A stretch of DNA of 21,253 bases from the NCBI GenBank assembly GCA_964505035.1, contig CAZDGK010000023.1, forward strand, positions 1-21,253. Direction: 5' to 3'. The position numbers and the translations under genes were made by a program. Shown one piece after another: positions 12,683 through 19,606 of the stretch. The notes under the pieces are model-generated. The model was not told where the DNA came from. It did not search any database and worked only from the letters and a program-made list of their open reading frames with translations. Every line of letters starts with the position of its first letter. Position 1 is the stretch's first letter. The DNA comes from CAZDGK01 sp964505035. GTDB taxonomy: Bacteria > Patescibacteriota > Saccharimonadia > UBA4664.

Positions 12683-15066
12683 GTGGTCCCACCCGACTCC
12701 AGTCTAGGCCCCGCCTCCTTCGTGGACACCAAGGCACATCCCGGCACCGCCAGCTCTGACCCGGGCCAAAGTGAATACGCCAGACTCGGCGATCCGCTAG
12801 CCGACACCGTCGAGGCCAATGCGGCCGACCTGGCCGCCCAAGCCGACGCCGAAGCCATCAAGCAGATCGAAACAATCAGCTATCTCGGCGTCGAGCTGCC
12901 CAAGGGCAGTGGCAACGAGAAGTACGTCCCCAAAGGCCTCGACATCTACGTCCAGGACCAATTCACCCAGAAAATGCGCCGTGATATCGCCACGGCCTGG
13001 GCTCTCCACCAGCCAGTATACCTGGAGGGTGGTACCGCCCTCGGCAAAACCACCGCCACCTTCCAGATGGCTCACGAGCTCGGCTACTCCATGTACTACT
13101 ACAACTTCAACGGCGACAGTGACACGGCCACCATGATGGGCCACCCCACGGCCAATAAGCACCGCACCGAGCTATTCGACCCCGAGTTCGTCCACGCCGA
13201 TGGTCCCATCGCGGCTGCCTGGCGCGAGGCGGCGTCCGGCAACAAAGTCGTGCTTATGCTCGATGAGCTGGGCGCCGGCGATGCATCCGTCCTCAAGCGC
13301 CTCAACGAAGTCCTCGACGCCGCCACTTCCGGCCGCAATCTCAACCTCACCGAAAACGACATGGAGCAGATCGCCACCGTCCGCGAAAATCTCCACATCG
13401 TCTGCGCCAGCAACCCGCCCAGCGTTGCCGGCTCAGCCTACAAGGGCCTAGAGCCGTTCAGCCCCGAGCTCATGCGCCGCATGGTCTACCTCAAGATGCC
13501 AGACAAGCTCTCCGACGAGAGCGCCGACTTCCATGTCAATGCGCTCTTTGGCATCGGCGAGACGGTCGCTGCGATGCCTGATAAAGCCCAGCGCCAGATG
13601 AACGACGCCCTTCTGCCGCACAGCGAGCTCCGCAAGATCGACGGCATGAGCGAGATTCTCAAGCTCTACCGGGAGTTCCACAAAACCGCTAGTGATCTGC
13701 TCGCCCGCGGCACCATCGCCGCCAAACAGCCCCAGAAATTCGAGTTCGATGACCGTGTCGAGCCTCAACGCGTCATGGAGTACGTCCGCCGTTTCTTCCG
13801 CGGCGATATCTCGCAGACCTTCCAGGACGCCCTGGAGTTCTACTATGTCAACAAGGTGCTCAGCGACGGTGACAAGGATGCCCTCCGCAAGGTCATCACC
13901 AATGTCCGCTACACTCCCAAGTCCAATGGCCGCCGCCAGAACTTTGATCCATCCTCGGTAGGTAAGCCCACCGGCGAGCGGTGGGCTCCCGGGGGTGAGA
14001 GCCGCGCCATCGGCTATCTCAGCCGCGAGTTCGGCAGGGGCAAGATTGACGACAACACATTAGCCGAGCTCATTACTGGCTTTACAAGTCCCGATGCCAT
14101 CAAGCTACGCGAACAGCTTTACGCCTCACGCAATATCGGCCGGGCTCTGGCTGGCGACGACTCGGCTGAGGCTTGGGCGATGCGCGCCCGCCTCGTGTCC
14201 GCTGGCCGCGTGGTCGAGGCCACTGAGAGTGTCACCGGTATCGGTAACAGCGCCCGGGGCTCAGCCGACTCTGTCAGGGGAGCCGCCCTCGCGGACGGTA
14301 GCAATGACGCCATGAATGCCTTCATGATCAGTTTAGCCGGCCGCGGCGACAATGCTGCTTGGGCAGACCGCCAGACTTATCGCGATCGCGCCAGTGGCCA
14401 GGCTCTCCTCCAGAGCCTTACCGGCCTAAGCACGCCCGCATCTATGCTAGTCCGTGGCGAAGACGCGATGTTCAGCCGCCCGAATTCGCGCGCTTTGGCC
14501 CGGTCGCTAGCCGGGATCGATGGCCAAGACGCCTGGGCTATCCGCTATAACCTTATTGCCAATGGCGCCCACGACGAGGCGGCTGTCAGCTTGGCTGGGC
14601 TCGAGACTCCTGAGGCCTTAACGCTACGGGGGGTACTCATNNNNNNNNNNNNNNNNNNNNNNNNNNNNNNNNNNNNNNNNNNNNNNNNNNNNNNNNNNNN
14701 NNNNNNNNNNNNNNNNNNNNNNNNNNNNNNNNNNNNNNNNTCAGCTTGGCTGGGCTCGAGACTCCTGAGGCCTTAACGCTACGGGGGGTACTCATGGATC
14801 CCGGCGCCTCCCTCATTGGCTTGTCGTTCGGCGGCGGCTCATCAGCCGTCCGCCAGCAAATCATCGACCAGCTCAGGTCCCCCCGGTCTGCTACCCGGCC
14901 GGCCGCTCTGGCCGAAGGTCTAGGCGGCTTGTCGTCACCATACGCCTGGGATCTGCGTTCGCTGCTGCAACGCCGTGGCGCGTCCGAGGCCGCCATCGGC
15001 CGTAGTCTCAATGGCAACTGGGTCGCTGCCGCCGTCGCCGCCGGCCGCCGGCCCACGAGCACGTAG
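12683..15066 (+). CDS. MoxR-like AAA+ ATPase with C-terminal repeats (spans assembly gap)
   Basis: The AAA+ module has Walker A GGTALGKT (residues 116-123), Walker B LMLDEL (D194, E195), sensor 1 CASNPP (Asn244) and ELMRRM as arginine-finger region, as in MoxR/CbbQ/GvpN-type ATPases. From about residue 460 the protein carries roughly ten degenerate repeats of 27-30 aa, with a consensus near SLAGL-xxxx-AW-x-LR-xx-L-xxx-GAS. The frame enters the 100-N gap and, read literally, shifts. If one copy of the 55 bases flanking the gap is removed together with the Ns, the frame continues to TAG 15064-15066 and gives 742 aa. The start GTG 12683 is uncertain: AGGTGAT is only 2 nt upstream. The gene is followed after 5 bases by a VWA gene, its likely partner, as in RavA-ViaA or CbbQ-CbbO. 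Confidence 0.88.
14586..14640 (+). repeat. 55-bp exact duplicate, left edge of the assembly gap
   Basis: Identical to 14741-14795. It ends at the first N. This is the signature of two contigs that overlap by a k-mer and were joined by a default 100-N spacer. Confidence 0.85.
14641..14740. other. Assembly gap of 100 N, probably artificial
   Basis: The exactly 100-base run of N is flanked by the same 55 bases. Collapsing Ns and one copy keeps the AAA+ reading frame. Confidence 0.9.
14741..14795 (+). repeat. 55-bp exact duplicate, right edge of the assembly gap
   Basis: Second copy of 14586-14640, beginning at the first base after the gap. It encodes one C-terminal repeat unit of the AAA+ protein (SLAGLETPEALTLRGVL). 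Confidence 0.85.
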
Positions 15067-15071
15067 GCCGT

Positions 15072-17300
15072 ATGCCCGAGGTCGTAGGCCCAACGGGTGC
15101 CAAAGGAGGGGAGGCCAGCGCCGCAGCCGCCGCCGACTTTAAGGCCGCCCTGGCCGCTCTCACCGAGCGTGCCCGCCCGCGCAGCGACGAGGAGATCCTC
15201 GCCACCTATCCGGCCGAAGATGCCGCCAGGATTAAACACCGGCAGCATGTCCTGAACTCACTCGGCTACCACATTGGTCAGAAAACCGCCACTCAGGTGC
15301 ACCTGTCCGAGCCAGGCCAGCGCAAGTGGTATCACGACCCCAACACCGAGCATATCTTTGCTGACCCCGAAGAGCTCCTGCACGGTAGCGAATACCTTGT
15401 AGACGTCTCCATTGCCCACGAGGGCGGCCACGCCCGCATCACCCGCCACAACGGTATTCCCGATGAGATTATGCACGCGCCCGGCTTCTCCAACCTCTGG
15501 AACGCCATCGAAGACACCCGCGACAACAATTTCATCGTCGACGGCTACCCAGTGCTCACCGAGAACATCCAGGAGGTCTACGAAAAAGAGCTCGGCTTTG
15601 GCCGCCAAACTTCCGAGGAAGCGATCCGTCAGCTCGGCCAGCGCCCCCGCTTCATGCAGGCCGGCTCCGAATTTATCATCCAATGGATACGGGATCGGCA
15701 GGAGCTCGAGCCTGAGCTCAGCGAGCATCTCGACCCCCGCGTCCGTGAGGTAGTCGAAAGGCACCTCGACACTGCCCGCCGCATTTCCTGGACCTACCCA
15801 ACCAAGGACGAGGCCAACGACGAAGACCTCGTACAGCAATATGCTGAATTCACCAATGGTCTGATCGTCAATGAAATCTGGCCGGATATGCTGCCGCTGA
15901 TTGAGCTCGACCGCCGCGATCAATCCATCATCAACTTCCTCGACCGCGCCGCCGCCGAGTCCATCCAGACTGGCCAGCCCATGCCACCGGTACCGGAGTT
16001 TAGCGAGGAAGAGTCCGGCCTGTTTTCGGCCATCGTGCAACACGCTCTGGGCCAGGCGGTGGTAGGGGATGATGGTCAGCCGGCTTGGCCGCACGCCGAC
16101 ATTACGAGCCTGCCCGAGGAGCTACGTGACCGGCTCTATGAATACATCAAGAGTCACCAAAGCACCGAGCTCAGTGACCAGCAATTATTTGACTTCCTCA
16201 AGAAGCTCGCCGAGCTACACGAGGGGATTGAGGGCGGTGCGTTTCAGCAGGCCACCGACGCGCCCGATGAGCCGCCCGAGCCCGGCTCCAGCGGTGACAA
16301 CCCTTCCGGGACCCCACCCGGCGCAGTGCCGCCCGGCGCGCCACCCGACGCGACACCGCCGGCCCCGCGACCAACCGCCGAGCCCAAGACTGAGCCAGAC
16401 CCGGAGCAGGAGGCATTGCTGGAGTCCATCCGCAACTCTGTCAATGAGCTCGAGCGAAAGTCCAGTCCCTACCAGCGCGCCCGTACCGAGATGAGGTCGG
16501 TCAGCGAAGAACTAGGCAACGAGCTCGAGAGCATCTTCACCGCCCGCCGCAGCCGCCGTCTGCGCACCGGCTTCCGCACCGGCAGCCGATACAACGTGCG
16601 GCGCCGCATCCACGAAAAAGGCCGTGGCGAGCCGGCTAGCGAAACCACAGCCTACGAGCGCCGGGACAAGCCCACCGAGAAGGATTATGCCTTCACCATC
16701 CTCGTTGACCTCTCCGGCTCTATGCGGACCGGCGTCGAGGGTGCTCCCGGCCCAGACGGTAAGCCCTCCGTCAGCAGCCGCATCCAGGAAACGTTCAAGG
16801 CCGTCGTCGCGCTCTCTGAGGTCTTCGAGCGCATCGGTATCCGCTTCGAGGTGCTTGGGTTTAACGAGAAGCTCCATCTCTACAAGCCGTTTGACGGCAC
16901 GCTCGACGCGTCCGTCGAGGCTGGCATGGGCAAGATGGTCAAGGAAGTGGACCACCCCGAGCGAGCTCTGTTCAACGACGACGGCTGGGCGCTTGGCCAG
17001 GCCTCCCAGCGCCTGGCCAAGGAATCCGCTAGTGAGCAGTACCTTATTGTGCTATCCGATGGAGAGCCCTGGCCGTCGGATGCTCACAGTGGCAGCCGAT
17101 ATGACCTCAAACGCGTTGCGAGCGCTATCGAGAGCACGACCAATCAAGTCCTCATTGGCACTGGCATCCAGAGTGAGGATGTCAGGAAATACTACCGCAA
17201 CGCCATCGTCGAAAACGACGTGCCGGCCCTGGCCCGCGGTCTCGCCGAACTCATCCGCGACATCGTCACCAACCCCGACAAATATCGGAATATTGGCTAA
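15072..17300 (+). CDS. VWA-domain protein with N-terminal HExxH motif (CobT/NorD-like)
   Basis: The 742-aa protein has two parts. The N-terminal part contains HEGGH (residues 116-120) and, 27 residues later, NAIEDTRDN with Glu147. This resembles the gluzincin zinc pattern HExxH...E and the H-E-x-G-H ... N-x-x-E-D-x-R lines known in CobT-type VWA proteins. A proline/acid-rich linker (about 396-450) and an arginine-rich stretch (RRSRRLRTGFRTGSRYNVRRR) precede a C-terminal VWA domain. Its MIDAS is DLSGSM (Asp546, Ser548, Ser550), with later FNDDGWAL and LSDGEPW. VWA proteins next to MoxR ATPases act as adaptors that bind the substrate or metal cofactor. The gene starts 5 bases after the AAA+ stop, so the two form an operon between atpG and atpD. 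Confidence 0.9.
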   Translation: MPEVVGPTGAKGGEASAAAAADFKAALAALTERARPRSDEEILATYPAEDAARIKHRQHVLNSLGYHIGQKTATQVHLSEPGQRKWYHDPNTEHIFADPEELLHGSEYLVDVSIAHEGGHARITRHNGIPDEIMHAPGFSNLWNAIEDTRDNNFIVDGYPVLTENIQEVYEKELGFGRQTSEEAIRQLGQRPRFMQAGSEFIIQWIRDRQELEPELSEHLDPRVREVVERHLDTARRISWTYPTKDEANDEDLVQQYAEFTNGLIVNEIWPDMLPLIELDRRDQSIINFLDRAAAESIQTGQPMPPVPEFSEEESGLFSAIVQHALGQAVVGDDGQPAWPHADITSLPEELRDRLYEYIKSHQSTELSDQQLFDFLKKLAELHEGIEGGAFQQATDAPDEPPEPGSSGDNPSGTPPGAVPPGAPPDATPPAPRPTAEPKTEPDPEQEALLESIRNSVNELERKSSPYQRARTEMRSVSEELGNELESIFTARRSRRLRTGFRTGSRYNVRRRIHEKGRGEPASETTAYERRDKPTEKDYAFTILVDLSGSMRTGVEGAPGPDGKPSVSSRIQETFKAVVALSEVFERIGIRFEVLGFNEKLHLYKPFDGTLDASVEAGMGKMVKEVDHPERALFNDDGWALGQASQRLAKESASEQYLIVLSDGEPWPSDAHSGSRYDLKRVASAIESTTNQVLIGTGIQSEDVRKYYRNAIVENDVPALARGLAELIRDIVTNPDKYRNIG

Positions 17301-17307
17301 ACTACGA

Positions 17308-17313
17308 TAGAAT
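17308..17313 (+). promoter_or_regulatory. -10 element giving a leaderless start
   Basis: TAGAAT sits exactly 6 nt before ATG 17320, in the 19-bp gap after the VWA gene. This is the same geometry as atpG, with no Shine-Dalgarno. Confidence 0.55.
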
Positions 17314-17319
17314 AAGCTT

Positions 17320-17715
17320 ATGGATAAACTAGCCGACTTCATTCAGAAGCAAAGCGTCATGACCGAGGCCGGCCTCATTATCGCCAGTGAGGAGGCCGCC
17401 GAGCACGCCGCCAAGTCACTCCAGGCCCATGGCTATCATCACGCCACCACCTTGCCCCAGGCCGTCGAGTTCATGGAGGCCGGCCAGCGGGTCTACATGC
17501 ACCACGCCCGCGGCGACTTCAATATGCTCTACAAATTTATCGTGCAATACCCGCAGGGCATGGTGCAGTTCTTCGGCACCGGTGGCGACCCCATGCTTGT
17601 CACCCAGTCCACCACACCTGGCTTTGTCCTCATCATCTCGCCCGCCGAGATCAAGCACCTGGAGACAGAGGGCTTCGATTTGCTCGCCCGCACCGGTCTC
17701 GCTTTTAGGGCTTGA
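17320..17715 (+). CDS. Small soluble hypothetical protein, 131 aa
   Basis: I do not recognise this family. The protein looks like a compact alpha/beta domain. An N-terminal helix (KLADFIQKQSVMTEAGLIIAS) leads to helices with HAAKSLQAHGYHH and AVEFMEAGQ, then beta strands (QRVYMHHARGD, MVQFFGTGG, GFVLIISPAEI). Histidines are clustered (HGYHHA, YMHHA), which may be worth testing for metal binding. No signal peptide or TM helix is present. It is 19 bp from the VWA gene, so read-through from that operon is likely in addition to its own -10 box. Its TGA stop lies inside the -35 hexamer of the RNA promoter that follows. Confidence 0.8.
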   Translation: MDKLADFIQKQSVMTEAGLIIASEEAAEHAAKSLQAHGYHHATTLPQAVEFMEAGQRVYMHHARGDFNMLYKFIVQYPQGMVQFFGTGGDPMLVTQSTTPGFVLIISPAEIKHLETEGFDLLARTGLAFRA

Positions 17716-17740
17716 CAATATTTCGCAAGTGTAGTAAGAT
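17712..17740 (+). promoter_or_regulatory. Consensus promoter of structured RNA 1
   Basis: TTGACA (17712-17717), a 17-nt spacer and TAAGAT (17735-17740). The -35 overlaps the TGA stop of the 131-aa gene. The expected start is near 17747. Confidence 0.88.
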
Positions 17741-17956
17741 GCTTACTATCTTCTTTGTGCGTGCCTGCTTTCAACCGGTCGTTGCAGCAATGCATATCGC
17801 CCAATGGTTGAATTGGCCCACCAGGGAGTAGAACTTCTGAATGGAGGTTTAGAGTGCTAGAGCGCCGATACTCGCTTCGCGATTGTCGTGTAGCTTTGAA
17901 CGGGTGCTTACCTGTCAAATCGCAGACCCCTCATGGGGAATCTACGATAGCACTCT

Positions 17957-17995
17957 CACGGGACCATAGCGCCAGTGCAAGCTGGCCGGTCCCTC
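17957..17995 (+). repeat. Shared RNA stem-loop module, copy 1
   Basis: CACGGGACC ... GGTCCCTC encloses GCGCCAGTGCAAGCTGGC, a GCAA-capped (GNRA) stem. Compared with copy 2 at 18208-18247, the outer stem A-T pair becomes C-G and the loop-closing T-G becomes C-G, so pairing is preserved. Confidence 0.75.
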
Positions 17996-18003
17996 GCTAA
18001 CTC

Positions 18004-18034
18004 AGCCCCCCGGACCACCGGGGGGCTTTCCTTA
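18004..18034 (+). terminator. Terminator of structured RNA 1
   Basis: AGCCCCCCGG (18004-18013), loop ACCA, CCGGGGGGCT (18018-18027), then TTCCTT. The 10-bp stem is almost all G-C. Confidence 0.85.
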
Positions 18035-18066
18035 CCCAATCATTATGTCAAAGTTATAAAAACATA

Positions 18067-18095
18067 TTGACATTATTATAAACTTGTAGTAATAT
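18067..18095 (+). promoter_or_regulatory. Consensus promoter of structured RNA 2
   Basis: TTGACA (18067-18072), a 17-nt spacer and TAATAT (18090-18095) within an AT-rich stretch unlike the rest of the window. The expected start is near 18102. Confidence 0.88.
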
Positions 18096-18207
18096 ATAAA
18101 CACGCTCACCGCGAAAGCGGCATGGCGAAAGCGGCCTGATGGCTGCTCAGGTACTCCGGCTCACGATGGCCGTTGTACCTCCTCTTGCCCGCAAGGGCCA
18201 GAGGTGT

Positions 18208-18247
18208 CACGGGCCCATTAGCGCCAGCGCAAGCTGGCCGGGCCCTC
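18208..18247 (+). repeat. Shared RNA stem-loop module, copy 2
   Basis: A 40-nt copy of 17957-17995, with base changes that keep pairing (GGGCCC/GGGCCC, CCAGC-GCAA-GCTGG) and one extra T in the internal loop. Confidence 0.75.
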
Positions 18248-18249
18248 CG

Positions 18250-18295
18250 AGCCCCCTTCCACTACCCAGCTTGCTGGGATTTGGAGGGGGGCTTA
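18250..18295 (+). terminator. Long 3' hairpin of RNA 2, probable terminator
   Basis: AGCCCCCTTCCA (18250-18261) pairs with TGGAGGGGGGCT (18282-18293), with one G-T pair. An inner CCCAGC-TT-GCTGGG stem fills the loop. The T-tract is weak (TTAGC), so termination may be partial. Confidence 0.6.
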
Positions 18296-18333
18296 GCATG
18301 TCTGACCGCCGGCTGCCTACGCTTTCTGCCTCA

Positions 18334-18342
18334 TGCTAGAAT
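18334..18342 (+). promoter_or_regulatory. Extended -10 promoter of the 8-TM protein gene
   Basis: TGC-TAGAAT. The 23 nt from 18334 match 20748-20770 upstream of atpD at 21 positions, covering the -10 and the first bases of the leader (ATAAGCATTA). Confidence 0.65.
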
Positions 18343-18377
18343 AACCATAAGCATTAACCGTAGATCCCGCCAAGGCC

Positions 18378-19520
18378 ATGAAAAAACTTCTCATCCTCAT
18401 CATTATCCCTGTTCTCGCCACCATCGCCATCAGCGCCGCTTCACTCCTGCTGCCGCAGCCGCCCGGCGCCGCCGACGGCGCCTACTACAACCCGCTCGGC
18501 ACCTCCATTACGCTCATCGACATGGGCCTCTCCATCAGCGCCGGCATCCTCTTCTTCCGCGCCCGCCGCAACTTCAAGCCCGAGCTTCGCCCCGCCTACC
18601 GCTTCCTGGCGGCCGCCACCCTCGCCACCGGCATCCTTAATATCGACTTTCCCATCACCGAGTATTACAGCCTCTGGTCCAATTTCTACTTTGATGCTGC
18701 TTCCTATCTGCCATATTTTGCTGGTGGCATTCTCATGTTCCTGGGCATGCGCCAGTTCTACCGCTTCATCAACACCGGCCAGCGCACCTGGGTCACCAAT
18801 ATTCCGCTCCTCCTAGCCATCACCATCGTGGTCTGGGCGCTGTACGTCCTCAATACCCACCTCATCAACGCCTGGGGCAGCGAGGCCCAGCACGACTGGA
18901 TGCAGATCGTCGTGCTTGTGCCTGTCACCGGCTACGCTGCCGCTTGCTACATGGCGCTGCGCACCTGGAGCCGTCTTGGTCACGCCTACCGCCTCGCCCT
19001 AGGCTGGCTGACCATCGCCCTCCTGGCCTACACCTTCGACGTCACCATGGTGCTGGTCCAGGAAATCATTGGCTACGACAACTGGTTCTTCAACACTCGC
19101 GCCTACGAGATCCCCATCATCCTAGCCGACATTCTGGCTCTAGGTGCCGGCTACTATCTCAATCAAATCGGCCAAGCTCGGCAGCCGTGGCTGCGGCGTC
19201 TCCTCGGCCGCCATACCGAGCCCGCTACCTCCCTCGATATCGTCGTCTATGCCGCCGGCCTGGCTGCTAGCCCGATCGAGCTCGAGGACCCGCTCAACAA
19301 AATGCGCGTCATTACCGCCCGCGCCCACACCGGCGAGGCCTTCGCGCTCACCGATGATGATCAGCGGGTGCTCAAAGAAGTCTATCTCAGCGTCGAGCAA
19401 TATCTCATCTCCTCCGACCGTCTGCGGTCCTACGGCCAGAGCGATCTCCGTCAGGCCATCACCGAGCGCTTTGACCTCGGGCACAACGCTGGATCCACCT
19501 TCTGGCCTCAGCTTGGCTAG
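18378..19520 (+). CDS. Polytopic membrane protein (about 8 TM) with cytoplasmic C-terminal domain, 380 aa
   Basis: Hydrophobic segments lie at about residues 3-25, 41-60, 75-93, 107-127, 138-160, 170-192, 203-230 and 240-263. Aromatic-rich loops follow several of them (TEYYSLWSNFYFD, GYDNWFFNTRAYE). The last 110 residues are soluble and helical (PIELEDPLNKMRV, LTDDDQRVLKEVYLSVEQYL). This is the layout of a membrane sensor module with a short signalling end, but no kinase, cyclase or other output motif is visible. I do not recognise the family. The start ATG 18378 has only a weak AAGG nearby. Its promoter and leader resemble those of atpD, suggesting shared control. Confidence 0.8.
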   Translation: MKKLLILIIIPVLATIAISAASLLLPQPPGAADGAYYNPLGTSITLIDMGLSISAGILFFRARRNFKPELRPAYRFLAAATLATGILNIDFPITEYYSLWSNFYFDAASYLPYFAGGILMFLGMRQFYRFINTGQRTWVTNIPLLLAITIVVWALYVLNTHLINAWGSEAQHDWMQIVVLVPVTGYAAACYMALRTWSRLGHAYRLALGWLTIALLAYTFDVTMVLVQEIIGYDNWFFNTRAYEIPIILADILALGAGYYLNQIGQARQPWLRRLLGRHTEPATSLDIVVYAAGLAASPIELEDPLNKMRVITARAHTGEAFALTDDDQRVLKEVYLSVEQYLISSDRLRSYGQSDLRQAITERFDLGHNAGSTFWPQLG

Positions 19521-19606
19521 CCGTCCCCGGCCGGTACATAGCCCAATCCCTATTCAAAAGCCAAAGCATTGCATAAGATCAAGCTATAAGCAAAGGTATA
19601 CCCACC

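Larger units (their letters stand above)
17747..18034 (+). ncRNA. Structured noncoding RNA 1 (about 290 nt), class unknown
   Basis: No credible open frame exists here, yet the stretch has a consensus promoter, dense pairing and a terminator. TTCAACC pairs with GGTTGAA near the 5' end (17770-17813). A closing stem AGAGTGCTA/TAGCACTCT (about 17850-17957) holds three inner hairpins: CGATAC-TCGC-TTC-GCGA-UUGUCG, CGGGT-GCTT-ACCTG extended by TTTGA/TCAAA, and CCCC-TCAT-GGGG. Next comes a stem GGGACC/GGTCCC capped by CCAGT-GCAA-GCTGG (17957-17995). The last module recurs in RNA 2. I saw no RNase P (GAGGAAAGTCC), tmRNA, SRP or CRISPR signatures. A long regulatory leader for downstream genes is the alternative, but the terminator argues for a free RNA. 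Confidence 0.72.
18102..18295 (+). ncRNA. Structured noncoding RNA 2 (about 195 nt), related to RNA 1
   Basis: The second predicted transcript follows at once. It contains CCGC-GAAA-GCGG near the 5' end, then AGGTAC paired with GTACCT across about 20 nt, then CCTCT-t-GCCC-GCAA-GGGC-c-AGAGG. The shared module CACGGGCCC ... GGGCCCTC around GCGCCAGCGCAAGCTGGC (18208-18247) comes next, with a long 3' hairpin last. Two of the hairpins end in GNRA loops, often used for tertiary docking. Only the 3' module is clearly shared with RNA 1; the 5' parts differ. It ends about 80 bp before the 380-aa membrane protein gene, which has its own promoter, so a 5' leader role for that gene is possible. Confidence 0.68.

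Noticed and set aside
15258..16094. 278-codon minus-strand open frame inside the VWA gene
   Set aside because: It mirrors a well-supported protein with clear motifs. Long antisense frames are common in GC-rich DNA, and no start signals precede it.
17844..17866. GGTTTAGAGTGCTAGAGC resembling a Cas9 repeat/tracrRNA start
   Set aside because: There are no cas genes, repeat array or anti-repeat. The segment is part of the 9-bp closing stem of RNA 1.
17747..18034. RNA 1 as RNase P RNA, tmRNA or SRP RNA
   Set aside because: It lacks the RNase P core strings (GAGGAAAGTCC, ACAGAA), the tRNA-like ends and tag frame of tmRNA, and the SRP Alu/S-domain loop.
18102..18150. CTGATG with nearby GAAA as a hammerhead ribozyme in RNA 2
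   Set aside because: The order and spacing of the core (CUGAUGA ... GAAA ... cleavage site) do not fit, and the GAAA bases are in closed tetraloops.
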